Assembly (NCBI RefSeq): GCF_016909015.1
Contig: NZ_JAFBFA010000010.1
Coordinates: 69,477 to 133,476, forward strand
Direction: 5' to 3'
From: Gracilibacillus alcaliphilus
GTDB taxonomy: Bacteria; Bacillota; Bacilli; Bacillales; Amphibacillaceae
DNA length: 64,000 bases
The position numbers were made by a program, and so were the translations under genes. Positions 1-8,282 of the stretch are shown here, in pieces. Within the stretch, counting starts at the first letter, position 1. Every line of letters begins with the position of its first letter. The notes under the pieces are model-generated. The model saw only the letters and a list, made by a program, of their open reading frames with translations, had not been told where the DNA came from and did no database searches.

Positions 1-995
1 CGATTAAAAAGACGAAAACAGGTTATTCAACGGCTGCTGATGTGTTGGAACAACTACAGGGTCAACATGCGATTATTGATAAGCTTTTATTATATCGTCA
101 GTTGAAAAAGTTAGATTCGACTTATATCGCTGGTTTATCGAAGGTGATTCACAAAGATACAAGTAAAATTCATACTCGTTTTAATCAGGCACTGACTCAG
201 ACTGGGCGGTTAAGCTCAATTGATCCTAACCTGCAAAACATTCCGATCCGAATTGAAGAAGGAAGGAAAATACGTCAGGCATTTATCCCTTCTAAACCAG
301 GCTGGAAGATCCTTGCCGCCGACTATTCACAGATTGAATTGCGGGTGTTGGCCCATATTGCGAAAGATGAAAGGCTGCAAGCTGCTTTTAAAGAGGACAA
401 AGATATCCATACTCAAACGGCAATGGATGTATTTCATGTAACAGGAGCAGAAGTAACTTCCAATATGAGACGGCAGGCAAAGGCAGTTAACTTCGGCATT
501 GTTTATGGTATTAGTGATTATGGTCTGTCACAAAACTTAGGGATTACTCGTAAAGAGGCTAAGTCATTTATTGATCGTTATCTCACCAGTTATCCTGGTG
601 TACAGACATATATGAAAGACATTGTTCAAGAAGCAAAACAAAATGGCTATGTCACTACGATTATGAACAGACGCCGTTATTTGCCGGATATTACAAGCCG
701 CAATTTTAACCAGCGAAGTTTTGCAGAACGTACGGCGATGAACACCCCAATTCAGGGAAGTGCCGCCGATATTATTAAACGGGCGATGCTGGAATTAGAT
801 AAACAATTAGAAAAACATCAATATCAAGCCACATTGCTTTTACAAGTACATGATGAATTAATTCTAGAGGTGCCAGAGGAAGAATTGTCTGCTATTTCAG
901 AGTTGGTTGAAGAAGTGATGAGTGAGGCAGTGGAACTATCTGTTCCATTGAAAGTTGATGTAGATTATGGCGATACGTGGTATGACGCCAAATAA
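1..995 (+). CDS. polA: DNA polymerase I, C-terminal polymerase domain (5' end outside window)
   Basis: The reading frame is open from base 3 and starts inside the gene (IKKTKTGYSTAADVLEQL). About 330 residues of the palm/fingers remain. All three family A polymerase motifs are visible: motif A DYSQIELRVLAHIA, motif B RRQAKAVNFGIVYG with the O-helix Lys and Tyr, and motif C LLLQVHDELILEV with the catalytic HDE. It fills gaps in repair and removes Okazaki primers. The 5'-nuclease and any 3'-5' exonuclease domain lie outside the window. The stop is 12 bp before mutM, so the two repair genes are probably co-transcribed, as in B. subtilis. Confidence 0.97.
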   Translation, partial: IKKTKTGYSTAADVLEQLQGQHAIIDKLLLYRQLKKLDSTYIAGLSKVIHKDTSKIHTRFNQALTQTGRLSSIDPNLQNIPIRIEEGRKIRQAFIPSKPGWKILAADYSQIELRVLAHIAKDERLQAAFKEDKDIHTQTAMDVFHVTGAEVTSNMRRQAKAVNFGIVYGISDYGLSQNLGITRKEAKSFIDRYLTSYPGVQTYMKDIVQEAKQNGYVTTIMNRRRYLPDITSRNFNQRSFAERTAMNTPIQGSAADIIKRAMLELDKQLEKHQYQATLLLQVHDELILEVPEEELSAISELVEEVMSEAVELSVPLKVDVDYGDTWYDAK

Positions 996-1007
996 GGAGT
1001 TAAAGAA

Positions 1008-1838
1008 ATGCCAGAATTACCAGAGGTAGAAACCATCAGAAAGACATTGAGGGAATTAGTTATCGGAAAAACAATTGATTCGGTGGAAGTACATTGGGCA
1101 AAAATTATTCAAGAACCTGATGATATAGTTCAATTTCAGCAATTAGCCCAAGGACAGACCATCCATGATATAAGACGAAAGGGGAAGTTTCTCCTATTTG
1201 ATCTAGATGAGCATGTGCTGATCTCCCATCTGCGGATGGAAGGAAAATATGGGGTTTTTCCTAATGAAGAGGAAATAGCTTTGCATACACATGTCATCTT
1301 CCGTATGACAGATGGGACTGACCTGCGCTATCAAGACGTTCGTAAATTTGGGACAATGCACCTGTACAAGAAAGGGACAGAATTAGAGCAGAAGCCGTTG
1401 CTACTCGTAGCTGCCGATCCGTTAGAACCGGAGTTTTCCTATTCACTTTTTAGGGAAAAGGTACAGCGCAGCAACAGGAATATTAAGAATATCCTGCTTG
1501 ACCAATCGGTGATCGCAGGGTTGGGTAATATTTATGTAGATGAGACACTGTTCTTAGCTGGAATCCATCCGCTGACAAAAGGGGCTCAGCTATCGGATCA
1601 ACAAATTCTGCTTATTCAAGAAGCGGCGGTCACGACGTTACAGGATGCTGTCAAGCAAGGTGGAACGACGATTCGGTCTTATGTGAATTCACAAGGGCAA
1701 ATCGGTATGTTCCAGCAGAAGCTGCATGTCTATGGGCAAAATAACAAGGCTTGCACAGCATGCGGCGATATGATTATGAAGATCAAAGTAGGCGGCAGGG
1801 GCACACATTATTGCCCAAGCTGCCAGCCTATCTTATGA
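1008..1838 (+). CDS. mutM: formamidopyrimidine-DNA glycosylase / AP lyase (Fpg)
   Basis: Removes oxidised purines such as 8-oxoguanine and cuts at the resulting abasic site. The protein (276 aa) begins MPELPEVET, where the Pro after the cleaved Met is the Schiff-base nucleophile and the next Glu is catalytic. The conserved Lys sits in RRKGKFLLF near residue 60. The H2TH region with LLDQSVIAGLGNIYVDE is central. The C-terminus carries a four-Cys zinc finger (CTAC...CPSC) with the invariant RGTHYC. Length is normal. A ribosome site (aaggag) precedes the ATG, and the gene follows polA by 12 bp. Confidence 0.97.
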   Translation: MPELPEVETIRKTLRELVIGKTIDSVEVHWAKIIQEPDDIVQFQQLAQGQTIHDIRRKGKFLLFDLDEHVLISHLRMEGKYGVFPNEEEIALHTHVIFRMTDGTDLRYQDVRKFGTMHLYKKGTELEQKPLLLVAADPLEPEFSYSLFREKVQRSNRNIKNILLDQSVIAGLGNIYVDETLFLAGIHPLTKGAQLSDQQILLIQEAAVTTLQDAVKQGGTTIRSYVNSQGQIGMFQQKLHVYGQNNKACTACGDMIMKIKVGGRGTHYCPSCQPIL

Positions 1839-1974
1839 TGAATAGAAGCAAGTATAAGCCTATATAAGATCCAAAAGTAGAAACCCCCAGTGACGAAAAT
1901 AATTGGGCGAACGTCTGTCATTCTTTCTCCATATACTATGGCTAAACAGTCTGTTAAAGGAGAATGGGTAACAG

Positions 1975-2565
1975 ATGATGCTTCTATTACTTATTATGGC
2001 AATTAGCATGGATAGTTTTTTTGTGGCGTTTACGTATGGATTACGGGGGATAGCACTGCCAGTTAAGGAATGGTTGAAAATATCACTGACTGTTACGGTG
2101 GTTTTTATGATTTCTATGTTTGCCGGAACGGTGCTATCCACCTTTATTTCTGTACGCTATACAGAAATAGCCGGAGGAGTTATTCTCATTGTGGTAGGGT
2201 TATTTCTGTTTTTTTCACTGATAGGAGAGGGAAAGAGCAAGGCTGCACCTCCTATTTTTATCAGTATTCTCAAAAAGCCAATGACGGCAGATATCGATAA
2301 GTCTGGTAATATTAATGGGGTCGAATCTATTTTTATCGGTATTGCCTTATCGTTAGATTCGTTCGGTGCAGGGATTGGTATTTATTTATTGGGTGCCTCT
2401 CCATGGACGACACCATTGATTGTCTTTACGGTAACGGTAGGATGTTTGCTTGGAGGTATTAAGTTAGGGCAGTGTTTTTCCAGCAGTCGTTTATTGAAAC
2501 GTCTGTCATTTCTGCCGAGCTGCTTATTGATTTTGATTGGAATTTGGAAAGTGGTACTTGTTTAA
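1975..2565 (+). CDS. ytaF: sporulation membrane protein YtaF
   Basis: A 196-residue polytopic protein with about six membrane helices and the repeated small-residue motif seen twice as SMDSFFVAFTYGLRG (residue 12) and SLDSFGAGIGIYLLG (near residue 125). This internal repeat is typical of YtaF, a relative of MntP-type exporters. The position between mutM and coaE matches B. subtilis, where ytaF is needed for sporulation. Start ATG 1975 has aaaggag 12 bases upstream; a second ATG at 1978 is possible. The 136-bp gap before it shows no clear terminator. Confidence 0.9.
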   Translation: MMLLLLIMAISMDSFFVAFTYGLRGIALPVKEWLKISLTVTVVFMISMFAGTVLSTFISVRYTEIAGGVILIVVGLFLFFSLIGEGKSKAAPPIFISILKKPMTADIDKSGNINGVESIFIGIALSLDSFGAGIGIYLLGASPWTTPLIVFTVTVGCLLGGIKLGQCFSSSRLLKRLSFLPSCLLILIGIWKVVLV

Positions 2566-2631
2566 TCAGGAATTTCAGTAGGTAGATCATACCTACTGCT
2601 GTGGGACAAGCTAGGAAAAGAGGTGATCGAA

Positions 2632-3228
2632 GTGATTATAGGTTTAACAGGAAATATTGCAACAGGTAAATCAACCGTCAGCAAGATGTTGATCGAAAAC
2701 TATCATATCCCTGTGATTGATGCCGATATAATCGCTAGAGAGGTAGTTGAGCCTGGTGAACCAGCACTCCGCAAGATTGTTCAGATATTTGGGCAGGAAG
2801 TCTTACAATCTGATGGCAGTCTGGATCGAGCACAGCTGGGCTCAATTATTTTTGCTGATAAATCTAAACGTCAGCAGCTGAATGCGATTGTACACCCGGC
2901 TGTTCGAGAGCGTATGGAGGAAAAGAAGACAGCCTTGCAAGCGGATGGATATACTACTATTGTGTTAGATATCCCGCTATTATTTGAAAATAATTTGACC
3001 TATTTAGTAGATCGTACGATGGTTGTGTCGACAACTAAAGAAGTCCAAAAACAACGGCTGATGGAGCGAAATCAACTGTCAGAGGAAGAAGCAGAACAGC
3101 GAATGAACAGTCAAATGGATCTCGAACAGAAAAAGCAGCTGGCAGATTGTGTAATTGATAACAGCGGCACGATTGCAGAAACATGGGATCAGCTGGCCGC
3201 TGTTCTGCAAGATTGGGAGATAACATAG
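2632..3228 (+). CDS. coaE: dephospho-CoA kinase
   Basis: Catalyses the last step of coenzyme A synthesis, ATP-dependent phosphorylation of the ribose 3'-hydroxyl of dephospho-CoA. The P-loop GLTGNIATGKST is at the N-terminus, the IDADIIAREV motif follows near residue 30, and the lid region has RLMERNQLSEEEAEQR. I chose GTG 2632 because aagaggtg lies at proper spacing before it; the frame also allows GTG 2623. The length (198 aa) fits the family. In B. subtilis gapB lies between coaE and speD; it is absent here. Confidence 0.94.
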   Translation: MIIGLTGNIATGKSTVSKMLIENYHIPVIDADIIAREVVEPGEPALRKIVQIFGQEVLQSDGSLDRAQLGSIIFADKSKRQQLNAIVHPAVRERMEEKKTALQADGYTTIVLDIPLLFENNLTYLVDRTMVVSTTKEVQKQRLMERNQLSEEEAEQRMNSQMDLEQKKQLADCVIDNSGTIAETWDQLAAVLQDWEIT

Positions 3229-3245
3229 GAAGAGGAGAGATAGCT

Positions 3246-3611
3246 GTGGATACATTGGGAAGGCATGTGATTGCGGATTTATGGGAATGTAATGTGGATA
3301 TATTAAATGATTTGGAACAGTTAGAGAAAATCTTTGTCAATGCAGCTCTGCATGCAGGAGCGGAAGTCCGGGAGGTTGCGTTTCATCAATTTGCCCCATT
3401 AGGGGTGAGCGGTGTCGTTATCATTTCGGAATCACATGTAACGGTACATAGCTTCCCAGAGCACGGCTATGCAAGTATTGATGTCTATACTTGCGGCAAT
3501 CAAATAGATCCACACCAAATCGTAGAGAGGCTGAAGGAGTCCTTAGAGCCGAAACAGGTTTCAAAACAAGAATTACAAAGAGGAGTAAGAACAGCCACAA
3601 CGCTCCGTTAA
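3246..3611 (+). CDS. speD: S-adenosylmethionine decarboxylase proenzyme
   Basis: Makes decarboxylated SAM, the aminopropyl donor for spermidine. The 121-residue proenzyme self-cleaves between Glu62 and Ser63 (IISESHVTVH), and Ser63 becomes the pyruvoyl group. His68 and Cys83 (VYTCG) match the processing and catalytic residues of the bacterial class 1B enzymes. The GTG at 3246 is chosen because the protein then starts VDTLGRHVIADLW like relatives and ggagag lies upstream; the longer open frame would overlap coaE. No terminator was found behind it. Confidence 0.95.
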   Translation: MDTLGRHVIADLWECNVDILNDLEQLEKIFVNAALHAGAEVREVAFHQFAPLGVSGVVIISESHVTVHSFPEHGYASIDVYTCGNQIDPHQIVERLKESLEPKQVSKQELQRGVRTATTLR

Positions 3612-3718
3612 AATTGTATTCACTTCTTTGCTCCCATTTTTTCTTTTAATCGTTTTCTTTTTCAAAACGTGTTACAATATAGAGTAAATAAAATATACAT
3701 ATCGGGGTGTTTGCGTAA

Positions 3719-4108
3719 ATGGGATTTAAAGAGACGTTAAATAAGAATTTTAATAATCATTCGGAAACAAGAGATAAGCATTGGGATCCAGCTTTACAAA
3801 CACATTATTTTAAAACAACAAAGGATAAAGCCTTTGATAAACTGGAGCCATTGTTTAATAATATGAAGGAATGCCAAGTTGTTGGTGTTTCTAAAGATCA
3901 CGGAGAAATCAGCTTTAACTATAAGGCAGGCCGAAAAGTATTTGTGATTATGACCATTATTATGGTAAAGCCATATCGTACAGCAATCGATATTTCGGCG
4001 ACTACAGAGTCGGCTATACCATTTGATTTTGGCTACAGCCATAGGTTGATTCCTAAGCTGTATGATACCATTAAGAAAGAATTAGATTTCGTAGGAACGA
4101 CAGAATAA
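3719..4108 (+). CDS. conserved hypothetical cytosolic protein
   Basis: A 129-residue protein I do not recognise. It is mostly hydrophilic, with one short hydrophobic beta-like stretch (KVFVIMTIIMVKPYRTAIDIS, residues about 73-93) that is too polar around it to be a sure membrane helix. There is no signal peptide and no Cys cluster. A candidate -10 (tacaat, 3674-3679) lies 40 bp upstream, so it may have its own promoter. It sits between speD and nrdR, and its stop is 21 bp before nrdR. Codon use resembles the neighbours, so it is probably a real gene. Confidence 0.7.
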   Translation: MGFKETLNKNFNNHSETRDKHWDPALQTHYFKTTKDKAFDKLEPLFNNMKECQVVGVSKDHGEISFNYKAGRKVFVIMTIIMVKPYRTAIDISATTESAIPFDFGYSHRLIPKLYDTIKKELDFVGTTE

Positions 4109-4129
4109 AAGGAATGAAGGTGATGGTTT

Positions 4130-4591
4130 GTGCGATGTCCTCATTGTCACTATAAGAATACGAAAGTGTTAGACTCAAGGCCAATAGAAGAAGGTCGCAC
4201 GATACGACGCCGCAGAGAATGTGAAGAGTGTCAATTTCGGTTTACCACTTTTGAAAGAATTGAAGAGGTTCCTTTAATTGTGGTTAAGAAAGAAGGAACA
4301 CGTGAAGAATATAGCAGAGATAAGCTCTTGCGAGGGCTTATTAGGGCTTGTGAAAAGCGTCCAGTGGCGCTCGAACAATTAGAGAATATTGCCCTTGAAA
4401 TTGAAAAGGAATTAAGGAATCGTGGTACATCTGAAGTCAAAAGTGATGAAATTGGCGAGATGGTCATGGATCGATTGGTTTCTGTTGATGAGGTAGCTTA
4501 TGTTCGTTTTGCTTCCGTATATCGGCAGTTTAAGGATGTCAGTGTGTTTTTGGATGAATTAAAGGATTTAATCCGTACAGATAAGAAATAA
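4130..4591 (+). CDS. nrdR: transcriptional repressor NrdR
   Basis: Represses ribonucleotide reductase genes according to the ATP/dATP ratio. The 153-residue protein starts at GTG (MRCPHCHYKNTKVLDSRP) with a four-Cys zinc ribbon (CPHC...CEEC, residues 3-34) and continues with an ATP-cone (residues about 46-136, including VVKKEGTREEYSRDKLLRG). It is 19 bp ahead of dnaB, and the nrdR-dnaB-dnaI operon is the order found in Bacillus. Confidence 0.96.
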   Translation: MRCPHCHYKNTKVLDSRPIEEGRTIRRRRECEECQFRFTTFERIEEVPLIVVKKEGTREEYSRDKLLRGLIRACEKRPVALEQLENIALEIEKELRNRGTSEVKSDEIGEMVMDRLVSVDEVAYVRFASVYRQFKDVSVFLDELKDLIRTDKK

Positions 4592-4616
4592 GGCTAGCAA
4601 AGAGGGGACTATGTAT

Positions 4617-5981
4617 ATGCAACTAGGAGATATCGGGAAAATTCTGCCATCAGAGTTATATATAGTCGAACTGTCTAATGATCTTCCCTTATCATACAGC
4701 CATTCATTAACACACTTATATCAGCCTTTAATTGGAATGGAGGCCCTATCTCTATATCAGACACTGTATACGGAATCTTCCTTGGCAGAGAATTATCAAA
4801 CCCATCATTTGTTAATGACATACCTAGCTTTGCCATTAGATCGAATTTATCGAGCTCGTCGAAAATTGGAAGCTATTGGACTCCTGCAGACGTTTGAACA
4901 TGAGTATCAAGGTCAGAAGGCCTTTCATTATGTTTTACATCCGCCACTTTCACCAGAACGTTTTTTGACCGATCATTTTCTAAGTCATTTGCTATACCAT
5001 CAGCTGGGCAGTGAGAAGTATAAGAAGGTGAAACAGGCCCTTGGCAAACAAATCCAAACAGTAAATGAGAAAGAGACAACCGCCAAGTTTGAAGAAGTGT
5101 TCCGAATGGCTGGCCCATCTGCTGCTTCTACCTCTGCCGAAAGAGAGCAGCAGGAAGAGGAAGCATCCATTCCGATGGAGAGCAAGGTAGATTTTGAATG
5201 GCTGGAGCAGGTGTTAAGACAGCGAATGCTTCCAGTGGATCAAATTTTAACGACTCAGCATAAAAAATTGATTAATCAGATGTATGTGGCTTATGACCTT
5301 CATAATCAAGATATGGAGAAGGCTTTGATCTGGTCGATTAATGAGGAGAACGAGCTTCAGACTGACCAGTTTAAGCAGGCCTGTATGGATCTTGTTCATC
5401 ATGCTGCCCCTCATGCAGCCAAGATAACAGACCAAGAGAAAGTGGCTCCGTCTGCTGCTAAGCCGAAACTTCAGACCAAAGAGGAACAATTTATTGATAT
5501 GCTGGAGCATATTTCACCTAAGAAATTGTTAGAAGATTTATCAGATGGTGGTCAAGCTACACAACATGATTTACGGATTATTAGTGATGTGATGACTAGT
5601 CAAGGGTTAAATCCGGGTGTTATGAATGTGCTAATTCACTATGTACTATTAAAGACAGACATGAAATTATCGAAAAATTATTTAGAAACCATTGCCAGTC
5701 ACTGGGCCCGGAAAAATGTGAAAACGGTGCGTCAAGCAATGACTTTGGCCAAATCGGAAAATAAGAAATATCAGCAGTGGTCAACCAATACAAGAAACAA
5801 TCAGCGTTATAACGCTAAAAGTAACAGGAAAGATATAGTGCCTGATTGGTATAAGAAGCAGAAAGAAGAACAAGAACAACAAACCAAACAGGCGTTGAGT
5901 GATGAAGATAAAGAACGAATTGCCAAGGAAGCAGATGAGATGTTAGCGAAATATTTGGCGCAACAAGCTAACCAAGAATAA
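4617..5981 (+). CDS. dnaB: replication initiation and membrane attachment protein DnaB
   Basis: Firmicutes DnaB helps DnaD and DnaI load the replicative helicase at oriC and at restart sites. The 454-residue protein has an N-terminal winged-helix-like region with LTHLYQPLIGMEALSLYQTL, a poorly conserved Glu/Ala-rich linker near 165-190, and C-terminal DnaD-like (DDBH2) helices with NYLETIASHWARKNVKTVRQAM near residue 360. I prefer ATG 4617 because agagggg is about nine bases upstream; ATG 4611 is only three bases from it. Its stop is 11 bp before dnaI. Confidence 0.93.
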   Translation: MQLGDIGKILPSELYIVELSNDLPLSYSHSLTHLYQPLIGMEALSLYQTLYTESSLAENYQTHHLLMTYLALPLDRIYRARRKLEAIGLLQTFEHEYQGQKAFHYVLHPPLSPERFLTDHFLSHLLYHQLGSEKYKKVKQALGKQIQTVNEKETTAKFEEVFRMAGPSAASTSAEREQQEEEASIPMESKVDFEWLEQVLRQRMLPVDQILTTQHKKLINQMYVAYDLHNQDMEKALIWSINEENELQTDQFKQACMDLVHHAAPHAAKITDQEKVAPSAAKPKLQTKEEQFIDMLEHISPKKLLEDLSDGGQATQHDLRIISDVMTSQGLNPGVMNVLIHYVLLKTDMKLSKNYLETIASHWARKNVKTVRQAMTLAKSENKKYQQWSTNTRNNQRYNAKSNRKDIVPDWYKKQKEEQEQQTKQALSDEDKERIAKEADEMLAKYLAQQANQE

Positions 5982-5992
5982 AGGTGATAATC

Positions 5993-6922
5993 ATGGAACC
6001 TATCCAATCCGCCATGAACAGATGGATGAATGAAAACAAAAAGGTAAAAGATCAATTTACAGCTCTGCGTAACCAGGTGCTAAATGACCCGGAAATTAAA
6101 GAATTGTTGAGTGAGAATGTCGAGATTGATGAAACGGACATCAATCGACATCTGATGAAATTATATGAATACCAGCAAGCGTCTAAGAATTGTAAAGATT
6201 GTCCGAATTTAGATGGCTGCATTAATATCCTCAAGGGATATACACCACATTTAGATGCGGCTGGCAGTGATATTTCACTGAGGTATGAGAAATGTCCTAA
6301 TAAACGGCAAGAGGAAGAGCAAACGCAGAAAGAATCACTTGTTCGCAGTTTGTATATTCCGAAGCAGATTAAACAGGCTAAATTGTCAGATATGGACTTT
6401 TCCTCCTTTGAACGTAAGGATATAATGAAGCATATTATTTCCTTTGTGCAGGCGGCTTCTCAGGGGACTTATCAGCCGGGCTTGTATATCCACGGTCCGT
6501 TCGGAACCGGCAAATCGTATATTTTAGGTGTGGTAGCCAATGAATTAAAGCAGCATAATGTCCGAACAGACTTGATTTATATGCCGGAATTCGTGCGGGA
6601 GATAAAGGCCTCGATTGGAGATTCTAGCCTGCAGTCTAAGATTGAGCGCTTTAAACAAGTGCCTGTCTTGATGTTTGATGATATTGGAGCCGAATCGATT
6701 TCACCATGGTTTCGTGATGAGGTATTAGGGGCGATCTTACAGTACCGTATGATGGAAGAACTGCCTGTCTTTTTTTCCTCCAATTATAATTTACAACAAT
6801 TAGAGGAACATCTAGCTACTAGCAACCGGGGTGATGTGGAGACCATTAAGGCTGGACGGATTATGGAACGGATTAACCAGCTTAGCCAGCCGCTTGAGTT
6901 AAAACAGCGTTACCGTAAATAA
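5993..6922 (+). CDS. dnaI: primosomal protein DnaI, helicase loader
   Basis: AAA+ ATPase that loads the DnaC (B. subtilis naming) replicative helicase. The N-terminal helicase-binding domain carries a zinc site (CKDC, C, then YEKCP). The AAA+ core has Walker A GPFGTGKSYILG and Walker B VLMFDDIGAES, then sensor 1 in FFSSNYN. ATG 5993 gives MEPIQSAM, like the B. subtilis start MEPI, and has aaaggtgat at good spacing; an in-frame GTG at 5984 overlaps the ribosome site. A strong terminator follows at 6957. Confidence 0.95.
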   Translation: MEPIQSAMNRWMNENKKVKDQFTALRNQVLNDPEIKELLSENVEIDETDINRHLMKLYEYQQASKNCKDCPNLDGCINILKGYTPHLDAAGSDISLRYEKCPNKRQEEEQTQKESLVRSLYIPKQIKQAKLSDMDFSSFERKDIMKHIISFVQAASQGTYQPGLYIHGPFGTGKSYILGVVANELKQHNVRTDLIYMPEFVREIKASIGDSSLQSKIERFKQVPVLMFDDIGAESISPWFRDEVLGAILQYRMMEELPVFFSSNYNLQQLEEHLATSNRGDVETIKAGRIMERINQLSQPLELKQRYRK

Positions 6923-6956
6923 AAGGTGAAGCTGCCTAGAAAAAGCGCATATTGCA

Positions 6957-6996
6957 ATAACTTCTGTCTAATCGAAGGACAGAAGTTATTTTTTTA
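6957..6996 (+). terminator. terminator after dnaI
   Basis: The stem aataacttctgtc / gacagaagttatt is a perfect 13-bp inverted repeat around a 9-base loop and is followed by a run of T. It closes the nrdR-dnaB-dnaI unit and separates it from ytxC. It also shows that the long open frame starting at 6926 cannot be the true ytxC start. Confidence 0.92.
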
Positions 6997-7048
6997 CCTT
7001 TCCGCCCATATAATATACCAGTTTGAAGGTGATAAGGGTGATGAGAGA

Positions 7049-7894
7049 ATGGTATTTGAGGTCAATTTCTTAGAAGAGCAAGAGGCCGCTTTGTTTTATC
7101 GGCTTGTAAAAGAAGCAGACCAGTGGACAGCTTTACGCAAACGAAATAAAAAGAATACGATAAGGGCTGTGCCAGCCGCTGAAATGGAAGGAGAGGATCA
7201 AAGAAATCTTATTGCTCGATTATTAACTCAGGTATTCATTGAATGTCGGGAGATGGGCATGATTCAGCATGTACTTCAAAAAAAGTATCATTTTTCAATG
7301 GAGGCAGAGATAGATAAAATCACGTCGATAGCTGTCTCGTTATTGGAAAAGGATGAAGCCTTTTATGAGGATAAAGTTCACCGTCATGAATTGCGTGATT
7401 CGTTAACAGCTATTTTTCAACTACAGGTTAATCAAGAAAAAATCCTGTTTGATTCGATTGTTCAGTTTCGATTATATTACTATTATGAACAGCTGACAGA
7501 TTTAGTAGGACTTGCCATTGATGAATTTAAACGAGAAGAGGAGTATCAGGACTTTATTCAGTCGATTCGGGATTTTATCAGCAGAAAGATCCCGGAGGTA
7601 GAGGCAGTCCATGTGTTGCAAGGGGAGCAGTTTCAAATTTATCAAGATAATGGAGAGAGATACACTCGTGAGGATTTTCAACAGCTGCAATCATTATTTC
7701 CCTTATTTATTTTTGGTTTGGAACAGGAGGAATGGGATATTTCGCCATTAATTATGCTTAGCCCGAATCAAATCTTTATTTATGGTGAAGACCCTTATGA
7801 ACCGCGTACACATACCATTATGAATATCTTCCAGGAAAAGACCTCATTCTATGACAGGGAGTATTTCCCTTTTCCATTGGTGAAAGATTCTTGA
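7049..7894 (+). CDS. ytxC: YtxC-like sporulation-associated protein
   Basis: A 281-residue soluble protein, the same length as B. subtilis YtxC and in the same place between dnaI and thrS. I chose ATG 7049 because the upstream frame runs through the dnaI terminator and aagggtgatgaga supplies a ribosome site. It is rich in charged helices and has FRLYYYYEQLTDLVGLAIDEFKREEEYQDFI near residue 160; no catalytic motif is visible. Function is unknown in the family. The stop codon overlaps the -35 element of the thrS leader promoter. Confidence 0.85.
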   Translation: MVFEVNFLEEQEAALFYRLVKEADQWTALRKRNKKNTIRAVPAAEMEGEDQRNLIARLLTQVFIECREMGMIQHVLQKKYHFSMEAEIDKITSIAVSLLEKDEAFYEDKVHRHELRDSLTAIFQLQVNQEKILFDSIVQFRLYYYYEQLTDLVGLAIDEFKREEEYQDFIQSIRDFISRKIPEVEAVHVLQGEQFQIYQDNGERYTREDFQQLQSLFPLFIFGLEQEEWDISPLIMLSPNQIFIYGEDPYEPRTHTIMNIFQEKTSFYDREYFPFPLVKDS

Positions 7895-7919
7895 TTTTTT
7901 TCACCATTCTAGCTATAAT
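7891..7919 (+). promoter_or_regulatory. sigma-A promoter of thrS leader
   Basis: TTGATT (7891-7896), a 17-bp spacer and TATAAT (7914-7919). It lies over the ytxC stop and directly ahead of the T-box leader. Confidence 0.8.
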
Positions 7920-7925
7920 ATATGT

Positions 7926-8196
7926 TATGATTAATACATCAATGGCAACGAAGAGGACAAGATAGGTTGTATGGCATATGAAAAGAGAAGGAAGTACCCG
8001 CTGAAAGCTTCCTATATGACCGCAGTCTATTACCACCTCGGAGCACTGTTAAGGAACGTGAACTAACTAGTATTTAGCAGCGACTGATCATCGTTATCGA
8101 TTATTCAATGAGCTGTACATAGTACAGGAATTTGGGTGGAACCACGGGTTATACACTCGTCCCATTACACACGCGTATTGGGATGGGTGTTTTTTG
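7926..8196 (+). ncRNA. T-box leader of thrS (threonine)
   Basis: A tRNA-sensing riboswitch. The T-box core gggtggaaccacggg is at 8134-8148. Downstream, acactcgtccca pairs with tgggatgggtgt and is followed by TTTTTT (8153-8196), giving the intrinsic terminator that alternates with the antiterminator. A likely specifier is ACC at about 8032, which would read tRNA-Thr. Uncharged tRNA-Thr is expected to allow read-through into thrS. Confidence 0.93.
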
Positions 8197-8282
8197 TTTG
8201 TATGAAAAACAGCGGCACCTGTCCTAGCGAGAATTTTTCTTTGTTTAACTAATTTGAAATGAAAAGAAGGAGTGTCTTAAAG

